Shown here piece by piece: positions 38,453-47,913 of a stretch of DNA of 64,000 bases (positions are counted from its first letter, which is position 1; the number at the start of each line of letters is the position of its first letter). Source of the stretch: an uncultured Bacteroidota bacterium (GTDB taxonomy: Bacteria > Bacteroidota > Bacteroidia > AKYH767-A > OLB10); assembly GCA_903881665.1 (NCBI GenBank), contig CAIRUC010000018.1, forward strand, positions 1 to 64,000, given 5' to 3'. A program made the position numbers and the translations under genes. The notes below the pieces were generated by a model. It was given only the letters and a program-made list of their open reading frames with translations. It had not been told where the DNA came from and made no database searches.

Positions 38453-40009
38453 ATGATCAAGAAAATTCTTCTATTAATAACATCAGGGATCATATTTAGC
38501 AACATCGCATCGGCGCAAACTGATGCTGATGTTTTAAGATTTGGGATGTTAAATTACGGAAGCACAGCCCGATCGTTAGGCATGGGCAATTCATTTGGCG
38601 CACTAGGGGCCGACTTCAGTGCAGCGATGATGAATCCAGCGGGACTTGGACTTTACAGAAGATCTGAAGTAACAATATCTCCTTTTTTCAACTTACGCAG
38701 AATTGATAGCGACTATTTAAAAAATGGCGATAAAGAAAGTCGCTTAAAATTTGGATTCGGTAATTTAGGAATCGTATTTTCCTCTCCATCAAAAAAACAA
38801 AACAATGGCTGGAAAATGTTTTCATTTGCCATTGGATATAATAAGACCAACGACTTTAGTGGAAACAGCAATGCTGTATCGGTAAACAGTAAAAACTCAT
38901 TATTACAATCTTACTGTGAAGAGTTAGGCGCTCTATCCTCAAGTGGCGGGATCCCTTACTACCAAGCAAGTAGTAATTATAACGGATCAAATGCAAACAA
39001 TATTTCAAGCGACTTTCCCTTTGATATAAATCTTGCATGGCAAACATACTTGCTAGACTCGGTAAATAGTGGCGTAAACACATTCTATTACAATTCCCTT
39101 CCCTATGCTGGAGTAAAGCAAACTCGAAAAGTTAAAACCAGAGGAGGCCAAGGCGAATGGGATTTTTCATTTGCAGCCAATTATGATAACAAATTATTCG
39201 TAGGTGCTACTTTAGGATTATCAAGCGTAAATTACAACGAGGATGTTGATTGGACAGAAACAGATGTAGCAGATACAATTCCTGGATTTAAAACATATAC
39301 TCTTTCGTCGCATTTAGAAACATCAGGAACAGGAATCAACTTAAAAACCGGATTGATTTACAAACCGATTGAAACGGTACGTATCGGACTTGCAATACAC
39401 ACACCCACTTACTTAACACTGACCGACAATTACAATACAAATATTAGTGTACAACTAGAAGACACGAATGGAATAGTGAATTCCTTAGACTATGTCTCTC
39501 CAATATCAGTTCCATTTCAATACAACATAAAAACCCCTTTTAGATTTATTGGAAGTATTGCGGCTATTGCCGGAAAAACAGGAGCCTTTAATATTGAATA
39601 CGAATACATCGATTATAGCAGAGGTTCGATAAGTCCTTTTGACAAAACATTTAAATCATATTTCGACACAGCGAATGAATCCATAGATAAGAAATATACT
39701 TCATCGCATAATATACGATTAGGGGCTGAATTACGATTCGACAATTTGCGATTCAGGGTAGGAGCATTTCATTCAACTTCACCATTTAAGCCGGCTTATA
39801 AAGGAATCAGGTCAACCGATTTATCGAAGACAGGAATTACTGCAGGATTCGGAATCAGACAAGATAAATACTTTATTGATTTTGCAATTGCGCATACAGA
39901 AACCGGATCTTTCTTAAGACCTTACTCCATGAATAGCCAAATAGTTGAAGGGATAACCTATAATGAGAAAGACAATAGATTATTGGTAACAATTGGGTTT
40001 AATTTTTAA
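38453..40009 (+). CDS. OmpP1/FadL-type outer-membrane protein
   Basis: 518 residues with a signal peptide at 1-21. The N-terminal hatch region has the Bacteroidota OmpP1/FadL/TodX pattern (RSLGMGNSFGALGADFSAAMMNPAGLGLYRRSE). The rest is a barrel with many amphipathic strands, ending LLVTIGFNF with terminal Phe. The family forms channels for hydrophobic compounds; PorV of the T9SS also belongs to this wider group, but this protein is longer than PorV and shows no specific tie. Single-gene unit between two hairpins. Confidence 0.82.
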   Translation: MIKKILLLITSGIIFSNIASAQTDADVLRFGMLNYGSTARSLGMGNSFGALGADFSAAMMNPAGLGLYRRSEVTISPFFNLRRIDSDYLKNGDKESRLKFGFGNLGIVFSSPSKKQNNGWKMFSFAIGYNKTNDFSGNSNAVSVNSKNSLLQSYCEELGALSSSGGIPYYQASSNYNGSNANNISSDFPFDINLAWQTYLLDSVNSGVNTFYYNSLPYAGVKQTRKVKTRGGQGEWDFSFAANYDNKLFVGATLGLSSVNYNEDVDWTETDVADTIPGFKTYTLSSHLETSGTGINLKTGLIYKPIETVRIGLAIHTPTYLTLTDNYNTNISVQLEDTNGIVNSLDYVSPISVPFQYNIKTPFRFIGSIAAIAGKTGAFNIEYEYIDYSRGSISPFDKTFKSYFDTANESIDKKYTSSHNIRLGAELRFDNLRFRVGAFHSTSPFKPAYKGIRSTDLSKTGITAGFGIRQDKYFIDFAIAHTETGSFLRPYSMNSQIVEGITYNEKDNRLLVTIGFNF

Positions 40010-40119
40010 TTTTATTGCACCGAAAATATTTTATTGTGTTTAAATAAAATCATATTTAAACAGCGAGTTCGAAATTAGTATTCACGGATTTCGTATCAGA
40101 AAAACCACCGAATAGAAAT

Positions 40120-40153
40120 AATAAAAAAGCCCTAGAGATCGGGCTTTTTTATT
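40120..40153. terminator. Bidirectional terminator
   Basis: AATAAAAAAGCCC and GGGCTTTTTTATT form a 13-bp stem around TAGAGATC. It lies between convergent genes, and the distal arm overlaps the stop codon of the minus-strand glycosyltransferase gene. Confidence 0.92.
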
Positions 40154-42077
40154 TTGTTATAAGCACTTTGAAATTATCGAGATCGACATTGTATTTTCCT
40201 TGATTATAAACATAAATTTTAATTACGTCATCGGGATTTACTTCGTCGATATATTTATAACCGTAATAGATGCTTGTCCATTGCCCAGAAACAAATTTGT
40301 ACGGGGCAAATTGCTCGCTACGCCACACCTTTATTTTCCCTTCCTTATCTTCAAGAGAAACAACAAGCATTAACTTATCGAATGCCGGTTGATTGTTCAT
40401 GCTAGCTTGAAGAGAAACCAATAACGTGCAATTTTTTGATAATCCTATATTATCGACTTTCGCTTGATAGGTAGCCGAATATTCTAAGTTTGAGTCGACT
40501 GAAGTAATCCATTTCCCACTAAAAGCATTTGAAGATTCTTTTATCAACTTACGATCGATACCCCACATATCTTTTTCAAAATCGTTGGTTTCATCGTAAA
40601 CAATCTGAGGATTGTACACATTATTTTTAAAATCCTTTTTACTGTACAAAACCAATCCGGCATTAAAATGCGTGTCGCGCTCAGCTACAAAAGGAAAATA
40701 TTTTTTTATTCGAAGTTCGATTTCAGGAGCATGGTAATTATTTACCCAAGCGTGTAAGAAAAACGACTTGCCACTTATAGAAAGCAATGAATCGAGCTCA
40801 CGATAGTCGGACGATTGATTACATCGGTATTGCAAGAAATTAATTTTATTTTTTCGAGCATTCGCATAATGATCGAAGTAATAAGGCTTAATAACATTTA
40901 TCGTATAATCAATATTTTCTTTTCCGTATTTGTCAGTTAAATCGGAGATTCGAACTGCAATATCTTTAAATACTGCAAAGTGTTCGGTTGAATAGAAACG
41001 GTGTGCAAATACTGTACTTACGAATGTCATCATAAAAGCTACTGCTAAAAACGATGATTCTATTTTATTCCATTTTACAATAGGCAGATTTGAGAAAATC
41101 CACATCACAAAAAAAGGAAATCCGAAGATCAAAATAGAATATTGAAACACTGGATTTTTGAATATCGAATAATAATAAGCAATCACAACAGGTAGCATAG
41201 CGAATAAAAATGCTAACCATATAAATCGTTTATCATTTTGTCCTTTGAAATAAAACAAAGAAACAAAAAATGCGAGCAGTAAAATTGCGGTAATAATGTA
41301 ATCTCCATTAAAACCATACAAAACATATTTCCATATCGCATCTTTCTGTGGTGGCCCTAGCCAACCTTCGGGGCCTCCCAGTCCACCTACACCAAATTGA
41401 TAAAAGAAAACACCGAGATTAGGCAAGTACAATAAGAACATCAAGGCGCCCGAAAAAAAGAAACTCAGATATGCTTCTTTTTTTAAGAATAACAATCCGG
41501 ACAACCCAACGATACCAACAAACATAAAACTAAAATAATGGGTATACATTGCAGCTACACCGGATAGGACCATCAATACATTCCATTTACTAAATCTTTT
41601 CGTCGGGGATTGGTCAGGGAAAACAACGTTTGTCCATGCATAAACAAACAACAAACTAAACAACATTCCGGGACTATATGGTCGAGCAAGTTGGCTATAT
41701 AAAATGGGGAATTGCAAAGCAGAAAAAACAGCAAGTGAAAAAAGAGCCGACGTTTTATTGAACCATTTTGCAGCAATGAGATAAAAGAAAACTAAAGAAA
41801 GGGAACCCATCAACACAAACGGAAAACGGAACATTGCATCTGAAAATCCAGTTAGGTGAGTCCACAGCCAAAGGAACGACTGCACACCCATGGGATGCAT
41901 ATCATCGAGCTTTACGCCTTTCTCTACCATCTCAGCGAAAGAAGGAAATTGCAATCGCGCCATTGCACTCAACTCATCATTCGACAAAGACCAATTCGAA
42001 TAATTATAAAAACGCATTGCTGTACCAATCAGTACAAAAAGCAAAGCCAATTTATCCTCAATCGATTTTTTTTTCAT
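40149..42077 (-). CDS. GT39/PMT-like membrane glycosyltransferase
   Basis: 642 residues. About eleven hydrophobic helices fill residues 8-400. The first periplasmic loop has the acidic pair Asp34-Glu35 (SNDELSA), the catalytic-site feature of GT-C enzymes such as ArnT and PMT, and QLARPYSPG and DDMHPMG further match the family. The C-terminal 230 residues are a soluble periplasmic domain with a beta-sandwich, possibly sugar-binding. Such enzymes move a sugar from a polyprenyl-phosphate donor to lipid or protein; acceptor unknown. Its start overlaps the rlmB stop by 4 bases (ATGA), the last gene of the rmuC unit. Confidence 0.82.
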   Translation of the reverse strand: MKKKSIEDKLALLFVLIGTAMRFYNYSNWSLSNDELSAMARLQFPSFAEMVEKGVKLDDMHPMGVQSFLWLWTHLTGFSDAMFRFPFVLMGSLSLVFFYLIAAKWFNKTSALFSLAVFSALQFPILYSQLARPYSPGMLFSLLFVYAWTNVVFPDQSPTKRFSKWNVLMVLSGVAAMYTHYFSFMFVGIVGLSGLLFLKKEAYLSFFFSGALMFLLYLPNLGVFFYQFGVGGLGGPEGWLGPPQKDAIWKYVLYGFNGDYIITAILLLAFFVSLFYFKGQNDKRFIWLAFLFAMLPVVIAYYYSIFKNPVFQYSILIFGFPFFVMWIFSNLPIVKWNKIESSFLAVAFMMTFVSTVFAHRFYSTEHFAVFKDIAVRISDLTDKYGKENIDYTINVIKPYYFDHYANARKNKINFLQYRCNQSSDYRELDSLLSISGKSFFLHAWVNNYHAPEIELRIKKYFPFVAERDTHFNAGLVLYSKKDFKNNVYNPQIVYDETNDFEKDMWGIDRKLIKESSNAFSGKWITSVDSNLEYSATYQAKVDNIGLSKNCTLLVSLQASMNNQPAFDKLMLVVSLEDKEGKIKVWRSEQFAPYKFVSGQWTSIYYGYKYIDEVNPDDVIKIYVYNQGKYNVDLDNFKVLITK

Positions 42078-42853
42078 TTCATAAATCTTTGACGCATAGT
42101 TTCAAATAAAATCATTCCAGCAGCAACCGAAACATTATACGACTCGATATGTCCCGACATCGGAATTTTAGCAATCGCGTCGCATTTCTTCATATACTCG
42201 GGTGAAACACCATTTTCTTCACTTCCCATAATGATGGCAAGTGGTTTTTTAAAATCAATATCAAAAATATATTTATCAGTTTTTTCAGAACAAGCCACTA
42301 TATAAAAACCAGATTCCTTTAAATAATCAATTGTTGTTTTTAAATTATCCTCACGACAAATAGGAATATGATGCAAAGCACCCGCAGAAGTTTTCACTGT
42401 ATCGGCATTAATTAATGCGGAGCCGCGTGAAGGAATTACAATTGCATTTACACCTGAGCATTCGGCTGTACGAGCAATAGCACCCAAGTTGCGCGTATCT
42501 GTAATACGATCGAGAATAAGAATAAGCGGAACCTTCCCCGACTCAAAAATTCCGGGAACTAATTCTTCCACTTTATTATACTGAACCTCTGAAACATAAC
42601 CCACAACGCCCTGATGATTTTGTCGAGTAAGACGATTCAACTTCTCGATAGGCACTTGTTGATACATAATATCTGCAGACTTCAACTCCGCTTTTAATTC
42701 GCGCATTAAAGGATTGTTTAATCCTGCTTGAACAAATAAGCGCTCAAGCTCCTTACCTGATTTTATAGCCTCTATAATTGCTCTAGTACCATAAATCATT
42801 GAAGCATCATTATCGTTATTACGATTGTTTCTATGTTGGAAATTATCTCTCAT
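42074..42853 (-). CDS. rlmB: 23S rRNA 2'-O-methyltransferase, TrmH/SpoU family (RlmB-like)
   Basis: 259 residues. Cytoplasmic SAM-dependent ribose methyltransferase. The N-terminal ~80 residues are the L30e-like RNA-binding domain (IYGTRAIIEAI). The knotted SPOUT domain has motif 1 DRITDTRNLGAIARTAE, motif 2 IIMGSEENGVS and motif 3 YNVSVAAGMILFE. The full two-domain layout fits RlmB, which acts on Gm2251 of 23S rRNA, although other TrmH-family targets are possible. Overlaps its neighbours by 4 bases on both sides. Confidence 0.88.
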   Translation of the reverse strand: MRDNFQHRNNRNNDNDASMIYGTRAIIEAIKSGKELERLFVQAGLNNPLMRELKAELKSADIMYQQVPIEKLNRLTRQNHQGVVGYVSEVQYNKVEELVPGIFESGKVPLILILDRITDTRNLGAIARTAECSGVNAIVIPSRGSALINADTVKTSAGALHHIPICREDNLKTTIDYLKESGFYIVACSEKTDKYIFDIDFKKPLAIIMGSEENGVSPEYMKKCDAIAKIPMSGHIESYNVSVAAGMILFETMRQRFMK

Positions 42854-44106
42854 TCTTTTAAATTAACGGCCCTTCCTTGTCGCCATTGATCGACTGACAT
42901 ATACCAAGCATTTTCATAATATAACTGACGAATTAAACTATAATCATTATTTGAAAACGGATTCCCGACGCGCTTAAAAGAAAAAACGACATCAGAACTA
43001 TTCAACATTGTTGAATACGTCCATTGTTCACTATCATTACTTCTATACACAGATTGCGGTTCTCCGAAAATAATATAAATCATACCGCGATCGGTTTTCC
43101 ATCCCTCAAGGTAAGAAGTAAACATACGATTCGCATGTTGTACACGCGAGTAATATTCACGAATAAGCGCCTTCGCATTATTTGTATTCCCTCCTACCGA
43201 CAACCAAAAATTATCGAGCGCTTTCTTTTTATCAGAAGAAGCCATCAGCTCCAAATGTTCTTTTGCCGTAGTAATATAACGTGTAGACTCAATTAATGGA
43301 GAGGCTGAATTAATAATTGGAAAATTTTCAGGCATAACGAACAATGTATATCCGTTACGATCATTTTTATTTAACTTAAAAAGCAAGAAACCATAACGGT
43401 GAAGCCTTAACGCAGAAACATCATTAGTAGCGATGGTGAATGAACTATCGGGGACCATAGAAAATACTTTGTTTTCTTCCTCTTTAAAAGGCGGCATTGC
43501 CAGCGGAAAATTGCGATAATAACAACTGACATAAAAAGAATCGATTCGTGATGAAACAAAGCAACGCAAATTAAATAGTTGGTCGGGATAAATAATATTA
43601 CTATATTTAATATGATCATTTTCATCATAAAGGCCAAAGTATTGCTCTATTCCGGTTTCCGACTTATCGACATCTACAAAACGAAAACCTGAGAGATTCC
43701 GATATACATCTGTTAAATCGATACGCAATACTCCTATTTGAGAATGAGACATCCGAAATTTAATATTTCCAATCAAATCATGAGCGCCGCTATCAACGGT
43801 AAAAAAAACAGTTCCGCTATCGAGTATCGCAGTTTGGTTATATCCATGAAATAAGGCGAAATGCAATTTTAACTTTCCTTGAAAAATCCCTTCTGTGCTC
43901 TTTCTTAAAACATCATCGACAGGAATTCTATAAACCAATACGGAAGTATCACTATCTACATGAAGTATTGAATAATTGGGAAAAGATGCGGCATCAGCAT
44001 AATCGAGGTGAGCGCTAAGATTTTCGCGATTTAATTTAGACACAGGATTACAAGCCATTAAAAATAATGGTAGTAATACAAAAACATAAAACGACTTTAG
44101 CTGCAT
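42850..44106 (-). CDS. GWxTD-domain lipoprotein
   Basis: 418 residues from the ATG at 44106, giving a lipoprotein signal (PLFLMAC, lipid Cys at about 19). The C-terminal third carries the domain's name-giving motif, here EGWKTDRGMIYIIFGEP, followed by the usual WTYS and Tyr-rich end. The GWxTD domain is common in Bacteroidota and related phyla, but its function is not established. The first ~250 residues are beta-rich. Starts 4 bases after rmuC and overlaps rlmB by 4. Confidence 0.85.
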   Translation of the reverse strand: MQLKSFYVFVLLPLFLMACNPVSKLNRENLSAHLDYADAASFPNYSILHVDSDTSVLVYRIPVDDVLRKSTEGIFQGKLKLHFALFHGYNQTAILDSGTVFFTVDSGAHDLIGNIKFRMSHSQIGVLRIDLTDVYRNLSGFRFVDVDKSETGIEQYFGLYDENDHIKYSNIIYPDQLFNLRCFVSSRIDSFYVSCYYRNFPLAMPPFKEEENKVFSMVPDSSFTIATNDVSALRLHRYGFLLFKLNKNDRNGYTLFVMPENFPIINSASPLIESTRYITTAKEHLELMASSDKKKALDNFWLSVGGNTNNAKALIREYYSRVQHANRMFTSYLEGWKTDRGMIYIIFGEPQSVYRSNDSEQWTYSTMLNSSDVVFSFKRVGNPFSNNDYSLIRQLYYENAWYMSVDQWRQGRAVNLKE

Positions 44107-44110
44107 TCTT

Positions 44111-45472
44111 TTAAGTATTTTCTCCTGAAGTAACGACATCAGATGATTCATCGAGACCTTCGGTGCGGTCGAGTAATTTCTGATTTACTTGTTTTGTTGT
44201 TTTCAAGCCAAGTTTCTTCAAACTCTCTACACGAGCAATAATATTCCCTTTACCAGAATACAACTTATTCATTGCTGCCTCATATGCCTTATCAGCATCC
44301 TTCATTTTACTTCCTACAGAAATTAAATCTTCGAGATGAGCCGACAATTTATCGTATAAGTCGCCGGCTTGGCGAGCAATCTCCAATGAGTTTTTGTTTT
44401 GATATTCCAAACGCCAGATACTTGCAATCGTTCGAAGAGTAGCCAATAGCGTTGACGTAGTAACGATAACTATATTTCGCTCGAAAGCCTCATTAAACAA
44501 TTCCGGATCTGACTCAACAGCGATTGAAAATGCGGGCTCGATAGGAACAAACAACAGCACAAAATCGAGCGTGTTAATTGCATATAAATTTTGATAATTC
44601 TTGCCGCTGAGATCACGAACATGTTTTCGCAACGAAGCGATATGATCTTTCAAATAACCCTCTTTCAACTCATCGGTTTCTGCGGAAGAATAACGCTCAT
44701 AGGCAATAAGAGAAACTTTCGAATCGACGACCAAACTTCTACCTTCAGGAAGGTTAATAATTACATCCGGCTGTAAACGACGACCTTCCTCAGTCGTCAT
44801 ACTAGCCTGAACAGAATACTCTCGACCTTTCGTCAATCCAGAACGCTCAAGCACTTTCTCTAGAATCATCTCACCCCAATTACCTTGGGTTTTGGTTTGT
44901 CCTTTTAACGCAGTAACGAGATTTCGCGCCTCATCACCAATAGACTTATTCATTGTTTGCAATTGCACCAACTGCTCCTTCAGCGACTGATGTTCGCGAA
45001 TACGTTCTTCATGAGTAATTTTCACTTGAGACTCAAACTTATCGATCTTCTCACGCAATGGCGATAACACCTCATCTAGACGAGATTTATGTTCTTCTTG
45101 AATCCTTTTAGAATTATGCAGAACCACCTCATTTGCAATATTGCTAAATTGCTCCTTCAATAATGTTTGCAATTTTTCATGTTCCAACTTTTCTTCCTTC
45201 AAGCGAGTTTCTGCGGCTTCAAAATTCGCCTTCCAATGCGCAAGTTCAGAATGAGTTGTTCCAATTTCACTTCGCAACTGATTAACCACAACCTCTAGAG
45301 AAGCAAAAGCAGATCGTGAATCGATGAGTTGTTGCGACAAAACAGCATTTTTTTTATCGGCTTCGAGAGCATCCTGACTTACTACTACAGGGACATTAAA
45401 ACGAGACTTTGCCGAAAGCCAACCAATAGCTAAGCCTACAACAACTCCGATGATGAGATAAATTATTTCCAT
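44111..45472 (-). CDS. rmuC: RmuC-family DNA recombination protein
   Basis: 453 residues. A transmembrane helix at about 3-20 (IIYLIIGVVVGLAIGWL) is followed by a long coiled coil (about 35-190) and the RmuC nuclease-like domain (about 195-400) with GNWGEMILEKVLERSGL, QPDVIINLPEGRSLVVDSKV and FVPIEPAFSIA. RmuC limits inversions at short repeats in E. coli; the domain resembles restriction endonuclease folds (Asp and Asp-Ser-Lys of DSK). I start at 45472 rather than 45514 because the promoter at 45489 lies inside the longer version. First gene of a four-gene unit. Confidence 0.92.
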   Translation of the reverse strand: MEIIYLIIGVVVGLAIGWLSAKSRFNVPVVVSQDALEADKKNAVLSQQLIDSRSAFASLEVVVNQLRSEIGTTHSELAHWKANFEAAETRLKEEKLEHEKLQTLLKEQFSNIANEVVLHNSKRIQEEHKSRLDEVLSPLREKIDKFESQVKITHEERIREHQSLKEQLVQLQTMNKSIGDEARNLVTALKGQTKTQGNWGEMILEKVLERSGLTKGREYSVQASMTTEEGRRLQPDVIINLPEGRSLVVDSKVSLIAYERYSSAETDELKEGYLKDHIASLRKHVRDLSGKNYQNLYAINTLDFVLLFVPIEPAFSIAVESDPELFNEAFERNIVIVTTSTLLATLRTIASIWRLEYQNKNSLEIARQAGDLYDKLSAHLEDLISVGSKMKDADKAYEAAMNKLYSGKGNIIARVESLKKLGLKTTKQVNQKLLDRTEGLDESSDVVTSGENT

Positions 45473-45488
45473 GATTTTGTATACCGAA

Positions 45489-45496
45489 CAAAAATA
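45489..45496 (-). promoter_or_regulatory. rmuC operon promoter -7 element
   Basis: The minus strand reads TATTTTTG, a full TAnnTTTG match, 16 bases before the ATG at 45472. Confidence 0.55.
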
Positions 45497-45540
45497 AGCA
45501 TAAACCACACTCAAAAGCGGAGGTTTAGGACACGATCGCC

Positions 45541-45999
45541 TTAAACCGCAGGGAAATCGGGCAAATCGTTCATAAACTCGAAAGCTGCCCCATTAAAAAA
45601 CAAGCAAAAGTGCTCAATTCCGTTCGTGAGCGCAAAAAAAGGAACATTTAGCGATAAATTATATCGGGCTGCTTGTAAAAAAGTATCGTGATCAATGGAA
45701 ACAGAAGGCGCTTTACACTCGACCAAAAGCCAAGGTTTACCCTCGCGATTGTAAACAACGATGTCGGCACGTTGATTTAAGTTATTGACTTTTACCTGTT
45801 TCTCGACAGCCAATAAAGAAGCGGGGTATGACCTATAATCAGTCATATATCTTAAAAAATGCTGGCGAACCCACTCTTCAGGAGTAAGAGTTACGAATCT
45901 CTTGCGAACGGGGTCAAATATTTGCTTACTTTGTCCTTCCGTTTTAATGGCAAATTCGAACTCGGGCAAGTTTAATATAGTCAGCTGATTATTGCTCAT
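45541..45999 (-). CDS. Stand-alone type I restriction HsdR N-terminal-like (PD-(D/E)XK) protein
   Basis: 152 residues from the ATG at 45999; the frame reaches a TTG at 46017, but a promoter-like element lies between. The core nuclease motif is Asp79 (RADIVVY), then Glu94-Cys-Lys96 (LLVECKAP), the D-ExK of the HsdR_N fold. No helicase or methylase genes are present, so this is not a restriction system. It is a widespread Bacteroidota orphan, typically found next to holA, with unknown role. Divergent from amn-holA-mqnA. Confidence 0.85.
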   Translation of the reverse strand: MSNNQLTILNLPEFEFAIKTEGQSKQIFDPVRKRFVTLTPEEWVRQHFLRYMTDYRSYPASLLAVEKQVKVNNLNQRADIVVYNREGKPWLLVECKAPSVSIDHDTFLQAARYNLSLNVPFFALTNGIEHFCLFFNGAAFEFMNDLPDFPAV

Positions 46000-46003
46000 A
46001 CTG

Positions 46004-46011
46004 CGAATATA
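46004..46011 (-). promoter_or_regulatory. -7-like element abutting the HsdR_N start
   Basis: The minus strand reads TATATTCG, the TAnnTTCG variant, 4 bases before the ATG at 45999. Confidence 0.4.
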
Positions 46012-46046
46012 CGCCAACCACTAAAATAAAAAGAAGAGGACAGGAT

Positions 46047-46817
46047 ATGAAAAACAAAAAAGAAATTGTAGACAACTGGTTACCCAGATACACTGGACAA
46101 GAATTATCCAATTTCGGAAGTTATATTCTACTTACAAACTTTCAACACTACGTTACGCTATTCGCCAAATGGTATAAAGTACCAGTAATCGGAATTGACA
46201 AACCAATGCCAAATGCTACAGCAAATGGAATTACAATTATCAACTTTGGAATGGGGAGTCCGAATGCCGCAACAGTTATGGATTTACTAAGTGCTATTTC
46301 GCCAAATTCAGTATTATTCTTAGGGAAATGCGGAGGATTAAAAAAGAAAAACAAACTAGGTGATTTAATTCTACCTATTGCAGCGATCAGAGGCGACGGA
46401 ACATCAAACGACTACTTGCCTAAAGAAGTACCAGCGCTGCCCGCATTTAGTTTACAAAAAGCAGTATCTACAACAATTAGAAACTTCAACAAAGACTATT
46501 GGACGGGCACAGTGTACACCACAAACCGAAGGGTATGGGAACATGATACTGAATTCAAAAAATATTTACAATCGACACGATCGATGGCAATTGATATGGA
46601 AACAGCGACGATATTTGTAGCAGGTTTCGTAAATAAAATTCCTACAGGAGCCTTGTTACTAGTATCGGATCAACCCATGATACCTGAAGGAATTAAAACA
46701 GCGAACAGTGATACAAAAGTGACAAAAAATTATGTTGAAGAACATCTTAAAATTGGCATAGCGGCATTAAACGAATTAATAAATAACGGACTAACGGTGA
46801 AGCACCTCCGATTTTAA
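46047..46817 (+). CDS. amn: AMP nucleosidase, short form
   Basis: 256 residues. Splits AMP into adenine and ribose 5-phosphate. It lacks the N-terminal regulatory domain of the E. coli enzyme (484 residues), leaving only the nucleoside-phosphorylase-like catalytic domain: NFGMGSPNAATVMDLL, FLGKCGGL, SMAIDMETATIFVAGF and the catalytic-type Asp in LLVSDQPM. A purine-rich AGAGGACAGG precedes the ATG, one of the few ribosome-site-like sequences here. Lies 29 bases before holA. Confidence 0.88.
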   Translation: MKNKKEIVDNWLPRYTGQELSNFGSYILLTNFQHYVTLFAKWYKVPVIGIDKPMPNATANGITIINFGMGSPNAATVMDLLSAISPNSVLFLGKCGGLKKKNKLGDLILPIAAIRGDGTSNDYLPKEVPALPAFSLQKAVSTTIRNFNKDYWTGTVYTTNRRVWEHDTEFKKYLQSTRSMAIDMETATIFVAGFVNKIPTGALLLVSDQPMIPEGIKTANSDTKVTKNYVEEHLKIGIAALNELINNGLTVKHLRF

Positions 46818-46846
46818 TTAAAATAAAAAAATAAAAACGAATACAA

Positions 46847-47911
46847 GTGGCGATTAAGAGTTACGAAGAATTATCAAGAGACATCAAGAACAAGATTTAT
46901 CATCCTGTATATTTACTACAGGGAGATGAAGCCTTTTATATTGATAAAATTTCTGATTTATTAGAAGACACCGTGTTAAACGACATGGAAAAAGAATTCA
47001 ATCAGAGCATAGTTTACGGAAGAGATTTAGAAGCGCCAGAAATGGTTAGTATTGTCAAAAGATATCCGATGATGTCCAACTACCAAGTTGTACTAATTAA
47101 AGAGGCGCAAGATTTCAAAGCGCTAATGGGGAAAAAATCGGAAGATGGTGATATTGAAAAAGAAGACGAGCCCTCAGAAAAAAATCCGTTAATTAACTAC
47201 CTGAACAACCCGTTAAAATCGACCGTACTTATTTTATGTGTGAAATACAAAACACTCGACAAACGTGGTAAAATATACAAAGCCATCGAAAAAAATGGGA
47301 TTGTATATGAATCGAAAAAAATATACGAGAACAAAGTGCCTGAATGGATAGAAAAGTATCTTGCAGAAAAGAACTTTAAGATTGCACCTGTAGCGGCAAA
47401 ATTAATGGCCGATCATTTAGGAACTGACTTATCGAAAGTAGTAAACGAGTGCGACAAACTATTGATTAATCAAAAGCCTGGAACCACGATTGACGTATCG
47501 ATTATTGAAACTAATATTGGCATAAGTAAAGACTTCAATATATTCGAACTTCAATCGGCATTAGGCCAAAGAAACATAATAAAAGCTACTCGGATTGTAA
47601 ATTACTTCAGAGCAAATCCGAAAAGTAATCCGTTCGTATTAACGATATTCAACTTCTATAGTTATTTCTCGAAAATAATAATGTATCACTCGTTAGCCGA
47701 CAAATCGAAAAACAACGTAGTTGCTGCATTAAAAGTAAATCCATTTTTTATAGGAGATTACGAAACTGCCGCAAAGAACTATCCATTACCGAAAGTAATA
47801 CAGATTATCAGTACACTGAGAGAATACGACTTAAAGTCGAAAGGAGTAAACAACAATCAAACTCCAGAAGGCGATTTACTTAGAGAACTGGTGTATAAGA
47901 TACTTCATTAA
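46847..47911 (+). CDS. holA: DNA polymerase III subunit delta (GTG start)
   Basis: 354 residues. Clamp-loader subunit that opens the beta sliding clamp. The N-terminal P-loop-like fold starts YHPVYLLQGDEAFYIDKI, with PMMSNYQVVLIKEAQDF; the sensor-like helices and collar domain follow (about 210-354). The start is GTG at 46847, placing the normal N-terminal sequence in frame; no better ATG exists before the conserved block. mqnA follows after 2 bases. Confidence 0.9.
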   Translation: MAIKSYEELSRDIKNKIYHPVYLLQGDEAFYIDKISDLLEDTVLNDMEKEFNQSIVYGRDLEAPEMVSIVKRYPMMSNYQVVLIKEAQDFKALMGKKSEDGDIEKEDEPSEKNPLINYLNNPLKSTVLILCVKYKTLDKRGKIYKAIEKNGIVYESKKIYENKVPEWIEKYLAEKNFKIAPVAAKLMADHLGTDLSKVVNECDKLLINQKPGTTIDVSIIETNIGISKDFNIFELQSALGQRNIIKATRIVNYFRANPKSNPFVLTIFNFYSYFSKIIMYHSLADKSKNNVVAALKVNPFFIGDYETAAKNYPLPKVIQIISTLREYDLKSKGVNNNQTPEGDLLRELVYKILH

Positions 47912-47913
47912 TA

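Noticed and set aside
45541..45999. Restriction-modification system
   Set aside because: Only the HsdR N-terminal-like fold is present; no helicase, methylase or specificity gene lies nearby, and this orphan is usual next to holA.
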